This document shows, piece after piece, positions 30,803 to 39,944 of a stretch of 64,000 bases of DNA. The stretch is taken from contig JAHELB010000002.1 in NCBI GenBank assembly GCA_024644385.1, positions 1 through 64,000 of the forward strand, written 5' to 3'. A program made the position numbers and the translations under genes. The notes beneath the pieces were generated by a model. That model worked only from the letters and a program-made list of their open reading frames with translations. It was not told where the DNA came from and made no database searches. This DNA is from Nitrosopumilaceae archaeon. Lineage in GTDB: Archaea; Thermoproteota; Nitrososphaeria; Nitrososphaerales; Nitrosopumilaceae. Every line of letters starts with the position of its first letter. Positions within the stretch are counted from its first letter, which is position 1.

Positions 30803-31435
30803 TTAAAATGACGAATTTGAGGAGGTTTTGCGTATCATAGCCATAATACTTTCTTTTTCTTCTTTATTTTCATAAACTCCTCGAGAAGCAGATGTTGTCA
30901 ATGTCGCATCATTTTTTACTCCTCTCATTTTCATACAGAGATGTTCGGCATCTGCTACTACTATTACTCCTTTAACTCCTTGAGCAAATAATTCATCAGC
31001 TATATTCTTTGTTAAGCGTTCTTGAATTTGAAGTCGTTTTGAAAACTTTTCTACTAATCTTACAAGTTTTGATATTCCAAAAACCATACCATTTGGAGAA
31101 TAGGCAATGTGGATTTTACCGAAAAATGGCAACATATGATGCTCACACATTGAATAAAACTGGATATCGCGCGCCACAACTGTATCAGAATCTTCTGAAA
31201 ATTGTACCGATAGTTCAGATTCAGACTCGTACCCATTGAAGATTTCCTGATACATCCGTCCAATCCTATCAGGAGTATCTTTGAGTCCTTCGCGAGTAGG
31301 ATCTTCTCCAATTTCAATGATTAACTCTCTGACCAATTTTTTTACACGTTCTTTATCCATTAGATATTCTGAGGGAATTTTTCTAGTATTTGAACCTAGT
31401 CTAGCATTTAGCCTGGTGGTAATATTATGGAGCAC
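30803..31435 (-). CDS. folE: GTP cyclohydrolase I (type IA)
   Basis: SMCEHHMLPFFGKIHIAYSPNG, GVIVVADAEHLCMKMRGV. Confidence 0.96.
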   Translation of the reverse strand: MLHNITTRLNARLGSNTRKIPSEYLMDKERVKKLVRELIIEIGEDPTREGLKDTPDRIGRMYQEIFNGYESESELSVQFSEDSDTVVARDIQFYSMCEHHMLPFFGKIHIAYSPNGMVFGISKLVRLVEKFSKRLQIQERLTKNIADELFAQGVKGVIVVADAEHLCMKMRGVKNDATLTTSASRGVYENKEEKESIMAMIRKTSSNSSF

Positions 31436-32138
31436 CTATGAACTTGTGGAGTTGTGGTACTACCTTAACATCAATGTAATACGGATAGACTATATCATAT
31501 AGATTTAGAAGGAGGTCCAAAGACGGTTCAGCTATTCCATAAGTTGGTTGAATTACGAATCCATCAATTTGATTCTTTGAAATGGAGCTGAAAATATTTT
31601 CTACCAAGTTCGAAAATTCTTTTAATTCTGTTCTAGAGCTTACAACAATTTTGATATAAGTTGTTTTCTTTGCATTTACAGAAGATTTAAGACAATTAAT
31701 TGAACTTTCAATTAATTTTTCATAATGTTGGGAGTCAACAAATTCAGAATCTTTTGTCTTCAATTCGATTTTAACAATGTCAATAAATGGCAAAACGTGA
31801 TTAAATCTATCAACATCAAAGCAGGATGATTCAAGATAGGTTGGAATTTTCTTACTCTGAACAAATTTTGCAAGTTCAGCTACTGCTTCATGTTGGATTA
31901 AAGGATCTCCTCCGGTAAAATTTACTTTGTATGTTTGGCGTCTAAGATTGGAATCTATTAGATTACATGCCTCTTGGATTTCGTATTCCTTTCCAGAATC
32001 AAGTGGTAAGGATTCTTTGGTATCGCAATAAAAACAGGTAAAGGGGCATCCAGATAATCTTACAAAAAGAGTTTTGGTACCGTAAAGAATTCCTTCTCCC
32101 TCTACTGATGTAAATATTTCAAATATTCTGACTTTCAA
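31425..32138 (-). CDS. queE: 7-carboxy-7-deazaguanine synthase (radical SAM)
   Basis: SVEGEGILYGTKTLFVRLSGCPFTCFYCDT, VNFTGGDPLIQ. Confidence 0.95.
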   Translation of the reverse strand: MKVRIFEIFTSVEGEGILYGTKTLFVRLSGCPFTCFYCDTKESLPLDSGKEYEIQEACNLIDSNLRRQTYKVNFTGGDPLIQHEAVAELAKFVQSKKIPTYLESSCFDVDRFNHVLPFIDIVKIELKTKDSEFVDSQHYEKLIESSINCLKSSVNAKKTTYIKIVVSSRTELKEFSNLVENIFSSISKNQIDGFVIQPTYGIAEPSLDLLLNLYDIVYPYYIDVKVVPQLHKFIGAP

Positions 32139-32178
32139 GTACTGGTTATAATTTTTTTCAATATTTATTCAGTGAGCT

Positions 32179-32379
32179 TTAATGCATTACGGGTTCTTTG
32201 GCGTAAAATAATCCCGAAATAAAAAATACTACGCCTAAAATTCCTATCAAGCTTCCCACAAATTCTATTGTGCTTTGCATTTCAACTTCTAATGGAGACC
32301 ATAACCATGCCATCAATGCACCAACTACAATCATCGGAATACCCACCCCAATACTAATTTCCTTAGAAGCCATGCTCAA
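32179..32379 (-). CDS. Small hypothetical membrane protein
   Basis: Two hydrophobic helices in 66 aa. Confidence 0.55.
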   Translation of the reverse strand: MSMASKEISIGVGIPMIVVGALMAWLWSPLEVEMQSTIEFVGSLIGILGVVFFISGLFYAKEPVMH

Positions 32380-32421
32380 TGCTGTTTGGAAAATGTATAT
32401 GAAGTTTATGATAATAAATGA

Positions 32422-33417
32422 CTAAATTTGGATTTTCTCAAGTATTGATACCAAGGCATTGAGTAATACAGTTGCCTTTTCAAATTCTCTTTTATCTAAG
32501 TGATCTTTAATGGTTAAGATATTTTTGTTAATTCCCTGTATGAATTCTTCATTGAATTGTTGGGAGTTGGAAAGTTCAAGTGCTGATTCTTCAAGATCCA
32601 TAATTCGTAATTCCAAAAGATTTTTTTCTGAAATTTCATATTGTTGTTGAAGTAATAAGATCTTTCTTACTTCATTGACTACCTCTGATGGAGTGTTTGC
32701 CATTGCTAGACTTTGCCTGGAACTAGTTAGAATTTGAATGATGTCTTCTGACATTCCTGTTTTTTGTCCATGTTCGATTAATCGATCAAGTCGGTCTAGA
32801 TATGTCTGGGCAAAATCTTGAGCACGGTTTGATTCTTGTTGTGAAGCCTGTTGACGCAGTTTTGCATTATATTCTATAATTTTTTCTTTGATTTCTTTAA
32901 TTGTTTGTGTTGCTTCCTCGTATTGATAATTATTAATTTGATTCATTGCATTTGAAAACAAATTATCTAGTACAGAAAAATCCATTGTTGAATTTTGGTT
33001 TTTTGCTATGGCTTTTAGGTTGGTAACATAACTTTGCATTCTATGAAGATCGTTTGAGGGATTTGGAACACTTGGAGTTGGTTTGGGTTCAGGCTGAGGC
33101 GTTGGTTGAGCGGTTAAAAGATGAGAGATTTTTGTGAATATCTTCATTGAAGAAAGAAAATGCTCTCTAGCTGAGGTCAAATCATCATTTGCAAGTGCAT
33201 TTTCCAAAGCTAATACTTCACTTTGGCCTTCTTGAAACAAGGTTTTGATTTCCTCAGAAGAGTTATTAGAGATTTGGCTTTGGATTTGATTCTGTGCACC
33301 ATCAGCAATTTTTTTCAAAATGTGGGGGTTGTCTTGTGCATAAGCCAAACCTTGAGCGCTCCCAAAAACGAGACTTGTTGTTAAAATCAAGAAAATAAAA
33401 AGTGTAATGGATTTCAT
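32422..33417 (-). CDS. Secreted coiled-coil protein of unknown function
   Basis: Signal peptide (MKSITLFIFLILTTSLVFGSAQGLAYA), long Gln/Glu-rich helical segments; 4-bp overlap with upstream gene. Confidence 0.7.
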   Translation of the reverse strand: MKSITLFIFLILTTSLVFGSAQGLAYAQDNPHILKKIADGAQNQIQSQISNNSSEEIKTLFQEGQSEVLALENALANDDLTSAREHFLSSMKIFTKISHLLTAQPTPQPEPKPTPSVPNPSNDLHRMQSYVTNLKAIAKNQNSTMDFSVLDNLFSNAMNQINNYQYEEATQTIKEIKEKIIEYNAKLRQQASQQESNRAQDFAQTYLDRLDRLIEHGQKTGMSEDIIQILTSSRQSLAMANTPSEVVNEVRKILLLQQQYEISEKNLLELRIMDLEESALELSNSQQFNEEFIQGINKNILTIKDHLDKREFEKATVLLNALVSILEKIQI

Positions 33418-34445
33418 TCCTCTTCCTCCAAATCTTTCTTTAAGGTTACCAGGTTTTGCATGTCTTTTTTATCGATTTCAATTACTCCCAATCTTTCTAG
33501 TCGTTTTACCGCCCTCCACATAGTTGTTCGTGGTTGAAGGAATTTTTTTCTTAATTCACTCTCAAATGCTTTTCCACCATTTTCAGAAATGAATTTAACG
33601 ATTTTTTTATCATCTTCTCGCATGTCAGGTCTAAAATCAAAAATTGCTTGTGGATTGATTTTTTCCTCGTCTTTTTTTTCGGAAATAATTTCCGCTTGAA
33701 TTTTTGGTTTAGATAATTTGGATTTGTTTCTTTGTATTATTACAGTAACTCCAGCAATGCCAGCAGCAATTAATCCACCAAATATTATTGGAACAGTATA
33801 ATCCTCAGTAGGACTAGGAGTGGTTTGGGGGGGAGTGTCTATTTGATTTTGAGGGGTACCAAGTATGTAATTTATTTCAGTAGGACCGCTGGATAATTCT
33901 AATTTTGTTTGCTCTTCCATTATTTCCATATTTTTTGGAATCGTACTCATTCCGACAATAATGGAGTTTGATGGCATTAGTAAAGTGTAATCAGTTGGAG
34001 AATCTAGAGAAAAGGTCCAAACCCTTCCTTCTTTTGAAATAAGGTCATGAATGTCATAATCTACCATAATGCTAGATGAGCCCAAAGTGTCGATTGTGGC
34101 TTGATTTTCTATTATTTCACTAGATAGCAAAAATCCTTCTTCACCCACTGCGACAAAATTATCAACAGATGGACCGAATAAAATAAGATCATAATCAGGC
34201 AAAAATGCATCGACATCTAATTGAAGAGATACATGTGTAGAGCCATCTGAATAGGTGGTTAATTCTAGGGTTCTGGTAGAGCTGAATGAGGTCTGCATTG
34301 GCATACCTATAGCCACGACAATTAAGCCTGCAAGTATCAGGGGCATCTTAATCATCGTATTGAGAATACGCTCAGTCCTTACAAAAAGCATTCCATCTTC
34401 TACTAGTGATTCCATCCTATGGATAGGTACAATTTCTGGGTTCAA
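33414..34445 (-). CDS. Membrane-anchored winged-helix regulator: TM, extracytoplasmic domain, TM, cytoplasmic wHTH
   Basis: Pro/Thr linker TPPQTTPSPTEDYT, TM VPIIFGGLIAAGIAGVTVII, C-terminal MWRAVKRLERLGVIEIDK. Confidence 0.78.
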   Translation of the reverse strand: MNPEIVPIHRMESLVEDGMLFVRTERILNTMIKMPLILAGLIVVAIGMPMQTSFSSTRTLELTTYSDGSTHVSLQLDVDAFLPDYDLILFGPSVDNFVAVGEEGFLLSSEIIENQATIDTLGSSSIMVDYDIHDLISKEGRVWTFSLDSPTDYTLLMPSNSIIVGMSTIPKNMEIMEEQTKLELSSGPTEINYILGTPQNQIDTPPQTTPSPTEDYTVPIIFGGLIAAGIAGVTVIIQRNKSKLSKPKIQAEIISEKKDEEKINPQAIFDFRPDMREDDKKIVKFISENGGKAFESELRKKFLQPRTTMWRAVKRLERLGVIEIDKKDMQNLVTLKKDLEEEE

Positions 34446-34448
34446 TGG

Positions 34449-34736
34449 CTAATACCTTAAATTCATGCTCTCAACTAGACCTTGGAATCTCTTGAATTCT
34501 TGAAAAAATTCAAGTCCTTTTTGTGTAATCAAAAAGACTCTATTCCTATCATTTTTGACTGACTCGACCAAGCCTGCTTCTACCAGTTTCTCACATTTGT
34601 CTAGTACTGCATAGTGAGATAGGTTGGCTTTGCGAGATATTGCAGATATAATGATTCCATCACGTCCACCATTTGCGGTAACGTCAAGGATATCACCCAT
34701 TATGCCCATTTCGGACCTGTATTGTTGTTTTGACAT
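34449..34736 (-). CDS. Winged-helix transcriptional regulator
   Basis: ISAISRKANLSHYAVLDKCEKLVEAGLVESVKNDRNRVFLITQKG. Confidence 0.85.
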   Translation of the reverse strand: MSKQQYRSEMGIMGDILDVTANGGRDGIIISAISRKANLSHYAVLDKCEKLVEAGLVESVKNDRNRVFLITQKGLEFFQEFKRFQGLVESMNLRY

Positions 34737-34782
34737 GTCCTAGTGTACGATTAGTTTGTTTATGAGGAATATTTTGAAACCT

Positions 34783-34806
34783 CAAAGCGGAACACAAAGC
34801 GGAACA
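34783..34806. repeat. 12-bp perfect tandem duplication CAAAGCGGAACA x2, possible operator
   Basis: CAAAGCGGAACACAAAGCGGAACA upstream of the wHTH start. Confidence 0.7.
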
Positions 34807-35053
34807 CCAATTTCATCCAAAAAAATAGCAAATTTTGACAGTTTTTGCATTTTTAGAAAAATTTGGAATAAAATTGTCACCTGAAATTTTGTTGTAAATT
34901 TTTGTAATTTTTTGAAAAATGATCAAAAACAAACTTTGCTAAAAATTCTTGGAATTTCCTTGATTTTTATCCGGTTTTAGCCAAATTTTGTATATAAGGA
35001 ACAGGACGTTTCGTTAATATTCCTAAACTATCTTCGCAAGAATCCTCCGATTA

Positions 35054-35734
35054 ATGGAAAAATACCATAACAACACTGTCAGAGTAATAGCAATCTTGTT
35101 TATGCTATCAACTGCCCCCTTGGCTGTTACCTACTCTTATGCCGAAACCGAAGACAAATCTGAACCACAAACCCTTCAAAAAAATCCAAACTATTTGACC
35201 GACTCTAACGTAAAACTTGGAGTAATTTTTACTGAAAAAATAGACGATGGGGACTTGGAGGTACATGAGGTTGTTTTGCCAGAAAATCCTACAAAGTCGG
35301 AAGTGAATAGAATTCTTTCTTTGGAAGGAACCTCAGGATGGTCGTATATTGACTATACTGGATATCATTCTGGGATAGTAATTTTTGATGGAAAACCCTC
35401 GAAATTTGGAGAGAATCATTTGAAGATTTCAGTCAATGGAAAACTAAATCTCTCCACCGGAGAATTAGATCTGAAACTAGTTGGAAAATCGACTAGTCCC
35501 AGTCCCAAAACCACTGAAGATCTATCAAATGAAAAACTTGGTTACAGAGTTATATTCTCTGGAAAAATGATAGAATCGGGTGAAAAAAACGAATTTGCCT
35601 ATGCATTTATGAATTCTACCCAAAAAAATTCTGAAATAAATCCAGATATCAAAAATTTGTCATTCGGAAATACAGGCTTTGAATCAGCTGATTCTTGGGA
35701 CGGTAAACAAAAAGTTAGAAATACATTTTTTTAA
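35054..35734 (+). CDS. Secreted hypothetical protein
   Basis: Signal peptide; preceded by TATA-like TTTGTATATAAGG near 34990. Confidence 0.65.
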   Translation: MEKYHNNTVRVIAILFMLSTAPLAVTYSYAETEDKSEPQTLQKNPNYLTDSNVKLGVIFTEKIDDGDLEVHEVVLPENPTKSEVNRILSLEGTSGWSYIDYTGYHSGIVIFDGKPSKFGENHLKISVNGKLNLSTGELDLKLVGKSTSPSPKTTEDLSNEKLGYRVIFSGKMIESGEKNEFAYAFMNSTQKNSEINPDIKNLSFGNTGFESADSWDGKQKVRNTFF

Positions 35735-35841
35735 TATATTTCTCAATTTTTTTCTTTTTTTATTAACAAAAAATCATTCACTGGGTCAGTTTTGAGAATT
35801 CATAATAACTTTTTATTCGTATTTTCTAGTTAAATTATAAA

Positions 35842-36327
35842 ATGTTTGATAAATTCAAGAATCAAGAAGGAGGAGAAATGGTAAAAGAAAAGCCCAATGA
35901 AGAAGCAAGAGAACCTGAAGAAGCAATTAGAGTAGAATCTTCATTTTCTGAGAAATCCAGTGAAATTGGAATTGGGGTTCTAATGGATAAACGTGCCAAA
36001 CTAGACGAGGCAGTAGATTATGTAGGTTTAATGATAAAAAATTTAAAGGATAAAAGAACCCGGCTTGAAAAAGAAATTGAAGATGAATCTGTTGATATTA
36101 AAAATTTAAAGGAAAAATTAGAAAAAGTTAGTGCCTACATAGATGAGGAAAATCAAGGAATTAAAGAGCTAACCCAAAAGAGGCAGGAGGTAGAAAATGA
36201 AGCAGATGAGGTAGGATCGATAATTAACAATTTGAAGGAGAAATTATCAGGGATCGATAGAATTGTAGATGGGGAAGGAGATATCGTAAAGAAGATCAAA
36301 GAATCTCGAGAATCCATAGAAAGCTAA
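35842..36327 (+). CDS. Coiled-coil protein with imperfect internal repeats
   Basis: Repeated IKNLKDK / IKNLKEK / INNLKEK units. Confidence 0.65.
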   Translation: MFDKFKNQEGGEMVKEKPNEEAREPEEAIRVESSFSEKSSEIGIGVLMDKRAKLDEAVDYVGLMIKNLKDKRTRLEKEIEDESVDIKNLKEKLEKVSAYIDEENQGIKELTQKRQEVENEADEVGSIINNLKEKLSGIDRIVDGEGDIVKKIKESRESIES

Positions 36328-36482
36328 TGAAAATAAACTGATGTAAATTAAAAATCTTTTTCTTATTTTGCATTAGTAAGAAATTGTTTTGGCATTAAAA
36401 AATTATTACAAAATATAAACCCACGAATTATTTTTGACCCTAATTTTTAATATTCAGTAAAATGATCAATGAAAATTAAATT

Positions 36483-37127
36483 TTAAAGGAATTTGCCCGT
36501 TGTGGTACCTGACGAAGTTGAGGATGGAACTGAAGGAAATAAATCTCCAGTAGAGTTTTCTGCAACCGCCGCTGCCTCTTGTAATATTTTATCTGATTCT
36601 ATACTGGTTGTCTCATCAATACCAAAGGCACCGTCTCCGGCGAAACTTTCAGTCATAAATCCTCCCAACATGTCTGCCATTTGACTGATCTCTTGTTCGG
36701 CACCAGGCATTATCTTTCCTAGAGAAGATTTGAGATTTTTCATGAGTCCCATGGTTGGCATTATTGTCATTACGGTATCACCGATATCATTTGTGGTGGT
36801 TAATCGTAATTCAATTCTCTCTAAAGCGATTCGTGCATTGCTTAAAATTTTTGTTACTTTTCTTATTTCAGCTAATTCACTTGATAAGACTTTACTTGTT
36901 TGAACATCATGATGTTGTGTTGCCTCTACTATTCTTTGAAATATTTTTGAATCTCTTTCTTTTAATTTGATTAACATTCCATCTAATTTTGAAATTTGTA
37001 AACTTAGTTTTTTAATTGCAGTCTGAACTCGTGGTTTTAGTGGACCTTTGGGTTTAATTGCATCATTGATAATTTCAGTAATACCTGGTTGTGGTTGTTT
37101 AGTCCACTTGTCTTGTAGATTTGCCAA
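36483..37127 (-). CDS. cdvB: CdvB/ESCRT-III (Snf7-like) paralog 2
   Basis: LKPRVQTAIKKLSLQISKLDGMLIKLKERDSKIFQRIVEATQHHDVQTSKVLSSELAEIRKVTKIL. Confidence 0.9.
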   Translation of the reverse strand: MANLQDKWTKQPQPGITEIINDAIKPKGPLKPRVQTAIKKLSLQISKLDGMLIKLKERDSKIFQRIVEATQHHDVQTSKVLSSELAEIRKVTKILSNARIALERIELRLTTTNDIGDTVMTIMPTMGLMKNLKSSLGKIMPGAEQEISQMADMLGGFMTESFAGDGAFGIDETTSIESDKILQEAAAVAENSTGDLFPSVPSSTSSGTTTGKFL

Positions 37128-37282
37128 TATTCCGAATTTAAAAATTAATACTTAATTTCCAGTGTAAAATTTGATTCACTGTAAATAAAATTAACCTTAC
37201 AAAAGTTAGTCTTTCCCTAGGAAAAAGATTTTCAGGCACGCTCAGAAATTTTTTTTTACTCTATTAGAAATAAAAAAGTGAA

Positions 37283-37714
37283 GTGAAAAAATTATTTCTC
37301 ATTATTCCAGCCGTGATAATTATTATTGTAGTTGCTTTAGGCTCCCAAACTGATAAGGAAAATACAAAAAGTGAACCTTTTTTTCATGTAACCCTAGCTA
37401 GTCCTGAATTATACGATAACGGAATTTATTTAAGCCAGTTTTTTTTAGAGAAAGGAGAATATTTCTTTAGGTTTGTGCCTAATGGTGATAGTCCCCAAAA
37501 TCTTACAATATCCTTAGTAGGAGATGACTTTGAGTTTTCTGAAAATTTCAAATTAATTGGAACCTTACACAAAACTGGAATCTCTGAATATTACACGTGG
37601 GATTATGATGGGGACAAATCATTTTTGATTTCAACCCAAAAAGAAATTTCTATTCAGATCAATCCAAATGGAAATGTGAGGGGAAGTGTATCAGTTGATA
37701 TCCTCAGAAAATAG
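37283..37714 (+). CDS. Signal-peptide/TM-anchored hypothetical (GTG start)
   Basis: MKKLFLIIPAVIIIIVVALGS then beta-rich domain. Confidence 0.65.
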   Translation: MKKLFLIIPAVIIIIVVALGSQTDKENTKSEPFFHVTLASPELYDNGIYLSQFFLEKGEYFFRFVPNGDSPQNLTISLVGDDFEFSENFKLIGTLHKTGISEYYTWDYDGDKSFLISTQKEISIQINPNGNVRGSVSVDILRK

Positions 37715-37717
37715 GAG

Positions 37718-37808
37718 GCGTGCCCCCTAGTTACAGAACTATGAGAGATTTCCTCTCGTGGTCAGGGGTTGGAGACCTGATTGCCTTTTTCGTTCTGCGA
37801 GGCCACGC
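37718..37808 (+). ncRNA. Candidate structured RNA B (strand inferred)
   Basis: Nested/branched stems: GCGTGCC/GGcCACGC, CAGAAC/GTTCTG, ATGAGAG-ATTTC-CTCTCGT, GG-TCAGG/CCTGA-ttg-CC. Confidence 0.6.
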
Positions 37809-38126
37809 GATTTAGTCGATAGGAATTATGTCCTTCGGCATTAATTATTATAGTAATTTTTACTATTTATTAATTAATGAAATTTTTTATGTATTTTCCA
37901 ATAATTCTTGAAATTATTTGATATGTTTTTTTAGAGAAATCAATCCTAAAAAAAATTTTTAAAAATTCAAATTAAAAAAAAACTCAATGTTTAAAATTAG
38001 TAAAAATATTGAAGCGAAAATCTTGTTATCCCATATTATTCAAAGATAAAATTTTTAACCAAATTGAATTTCTTTTCCTGAAATTTCCTTAATGGGTATA
38101 AATTACGATTTTTACTCTGAAAAATA

Positions 38127-38870
38127 TTGAAATTAGAAGGCAAAGTCGCATTAGTTACAGGTGCAAGTCGAGGTATTGGATTTGAAATTGCCAAAATTTT
38201 TTCTGAGAATGGCGCCAAAGTAGTACTCACCTCAAAAAATTCCCGACAATTAGAAGATTCTGCTAATCAATTAACCAATACAACATCAGTACCGGCAGAC
38301 ATTAGAAAAGAAGAAGAAGTTAAGCAAGTGGTAAAAAAGACAATAGAGATATTTGGAAAACTGGATATTTTGGTAAATAATGCAGGCGTTTTTCCAAAAA
38401 TAAAGCAATTACATGAGATCTCAGAATTAGAGTGGAACGATGTTTTAGATGTAAATCTTACAGGGCAGTTTAGATTTACAAAATTTGCCATCCCGTATCT
38501 GCAAAAGACTTCTGGAACAATCATAAATATTTCATCGGATGCGGGACTAAAAGCCTATGAGGGATTTAATGCTGATGCATACTCGGCAACAAAAGCGGCT
38601 TTGATTGTTCTTACCAAGTGTTGGGCATTAGAATATGCAAAAGATAAGATTCGAGTAAATTGTATTTGTCCGGGTGTAGTTGATACAGATATGACCAAAC
38701 CATTTTTGATTACCCAAAAAGATAGAGAATTTATGAATAATGATCATCCACTAGGAAGAATAGGTGCCCCCGAAGAAGTGGCAAAGTCAGTTTTGTTTCT
38801 TGCTTGTGAGGATTCTTCTTGGACTACAGGAGCAATTTTGGCTGTCGATGGAGGACAATCAACTAAATAA
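38127..38870 (+). CDS. SDR-family 3-oxoacyl-ACP reductase-like (TTG start)
   Basis: ALVTGASRGIGFEIA, NNAGVFP, YSATKAAL, PGVVDTDM. Confidence 0.93.
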   Translation: MKLEGKVALVTGASRGIGFEIAKIFSENGAKVVLTSKNSRQLEDSANQLTNTTSVPADIRKEEEVKQVVKKTIEIFGKLDILVNNAGVFPKIKQLHEISELEWNDVLDVNLTGQFRFTKFAIPYLQKTSGTIINISSDAGLKAYEGFNADAYSATKAALIVLTKCWALEYAKDKIRVNCICPGVVDTDMTKPFLITQKDREFMNNDHPLGRIGAPEEVAKSVLFLACEDSSWTTGAILAVDGGQSTK

Positions 38871-38911
38871 TTTCAAATCAGTTTAATACTGTGCATAATG
38901 TAATTTTAATT

Positions 38912-39118
38912 ATGAATGACAAAAAGAAAAAAGCAAAATTAATTATTTTACTAGGAATTATTTGGATAGTCGTTACTTTACCCTTACCCTGGATAATTAA
39001 TAATCCCCAAGTTTCAGATTCTCAATTCAATATCATTTTATCAATCATTGGTGTGATGTCGATTCCATTCATAATGCTTGGAGTGGCATGGACTTTAAAA
39101 CCAGAGTTAACAACCTAG
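38912..39118 (+). CDS. Small hypothetical membrane protein
   Basis: Two hydrophobic segments; start trimmed to MNDKKKKAK. Confidence 0.55.
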   Translation: MNDKKKKAKLIILLGIIWIVVTLPLPWIINNPQVSDSQFNIILSIIGVMSIPFIMLGVAWTLKPELTT

Positions 39119-39128
39119 GTAGTTTACA

Positions 39129-39944
39129 TTGAAAAAAATTCCAATCGTTAATAAAATTCCAGAGTTAGATATAGCTTTGCAGGCTGCAATTGAAGCGGGA
39201 AATGCAATTTTAGATATTTATGGTAAAAATTATGAGACTTTGATAAAAAAGGATGATTCTCCTATTACAGAAGCTGATCTGAAAAGCAATGAAATAATTA
39301 AACACGTTTTATCCAAGACGGTTCATAGTATTTTGTCTGAGGAGGATAAAGATGATCAAAATAGGTTATCTCAAGAGATTATTTGGATTGTAGACCCATT
39401 AGATGGAACCTCTGATTTCATAGATAAAACGGGAGAATTTACGGTAATGATCTCTTTAGTAAAAAACAAAAAACCTATCTTGGGTGTAATTGGTTGGCCA
39501 ACAGAAAATACTATTTTTGCTGCTCAAAAAGGAAGCGGTGCTTTCAGATATTTAGAAGGCGACTGGGAGAAAATTTCAGTTAGTAAAACTTCAGACTTGA
39601 AACAATCTAGAGCTATAGGATCTAGACACCACCTCTCAAATAAAGAAAAGAGGTTTATAGAAAAATTAGGTTTTAAAAATTTCACAAGTATCGGAAGTTC
39701 ATTAAAGGTAGGGAAAATTAGTTCTGGTGAAGCTGAAGCATACATCACTACAACTAACAAAATGAAAGAGTGGGATTCTGCCGCGTCGTATTGTATTATT
39801 TCTGAAGCTGGAGGAAAAATGACAGATATCTGGGGTAATGATTTGTCCTATAACAACAAAGATGTTTATCATCAAAATGGGATTATAGTTACTAACGGAT
39901 TAATCCATAACAAAATACTGGAAGAATTTAAAAAATTAAATTAG
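39129..39944 (+). CDS. cysQ: 3'(2'),5'-bisphosphate nucleotidase/inositol monophosphatase family
   Basis: SPITEADLKSN, ILSEED, WIVDPLDGTSDFI, WDSAASYCIISEAGG; convergent with cysC (TTG start). Confidence 0.9.
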   Translation: MKKIPIVNKIPELDIALQAAIEAGNAILDIYGKNYETLIKKDDSPITEADLKSNEIIKHVLSKTVHSILSEEDKDDQNRLSQEIIWIVDPLDGTSDFIDKTGEFTVMISLVKNKKPILGVIGWPTENTIFAAQKGSGAFRYLEGDWEKISVSKTSDLKQSRAIGSRHHLSNKEKRFIEKLGFKNFTSIGSSLKVGKISSGEAEAYITTTNKMKEWDSAASYCIISEAGGKMTDIWGNDLSYNNKDVYHQNGIIVTNGLIHNKILEEFKKLN

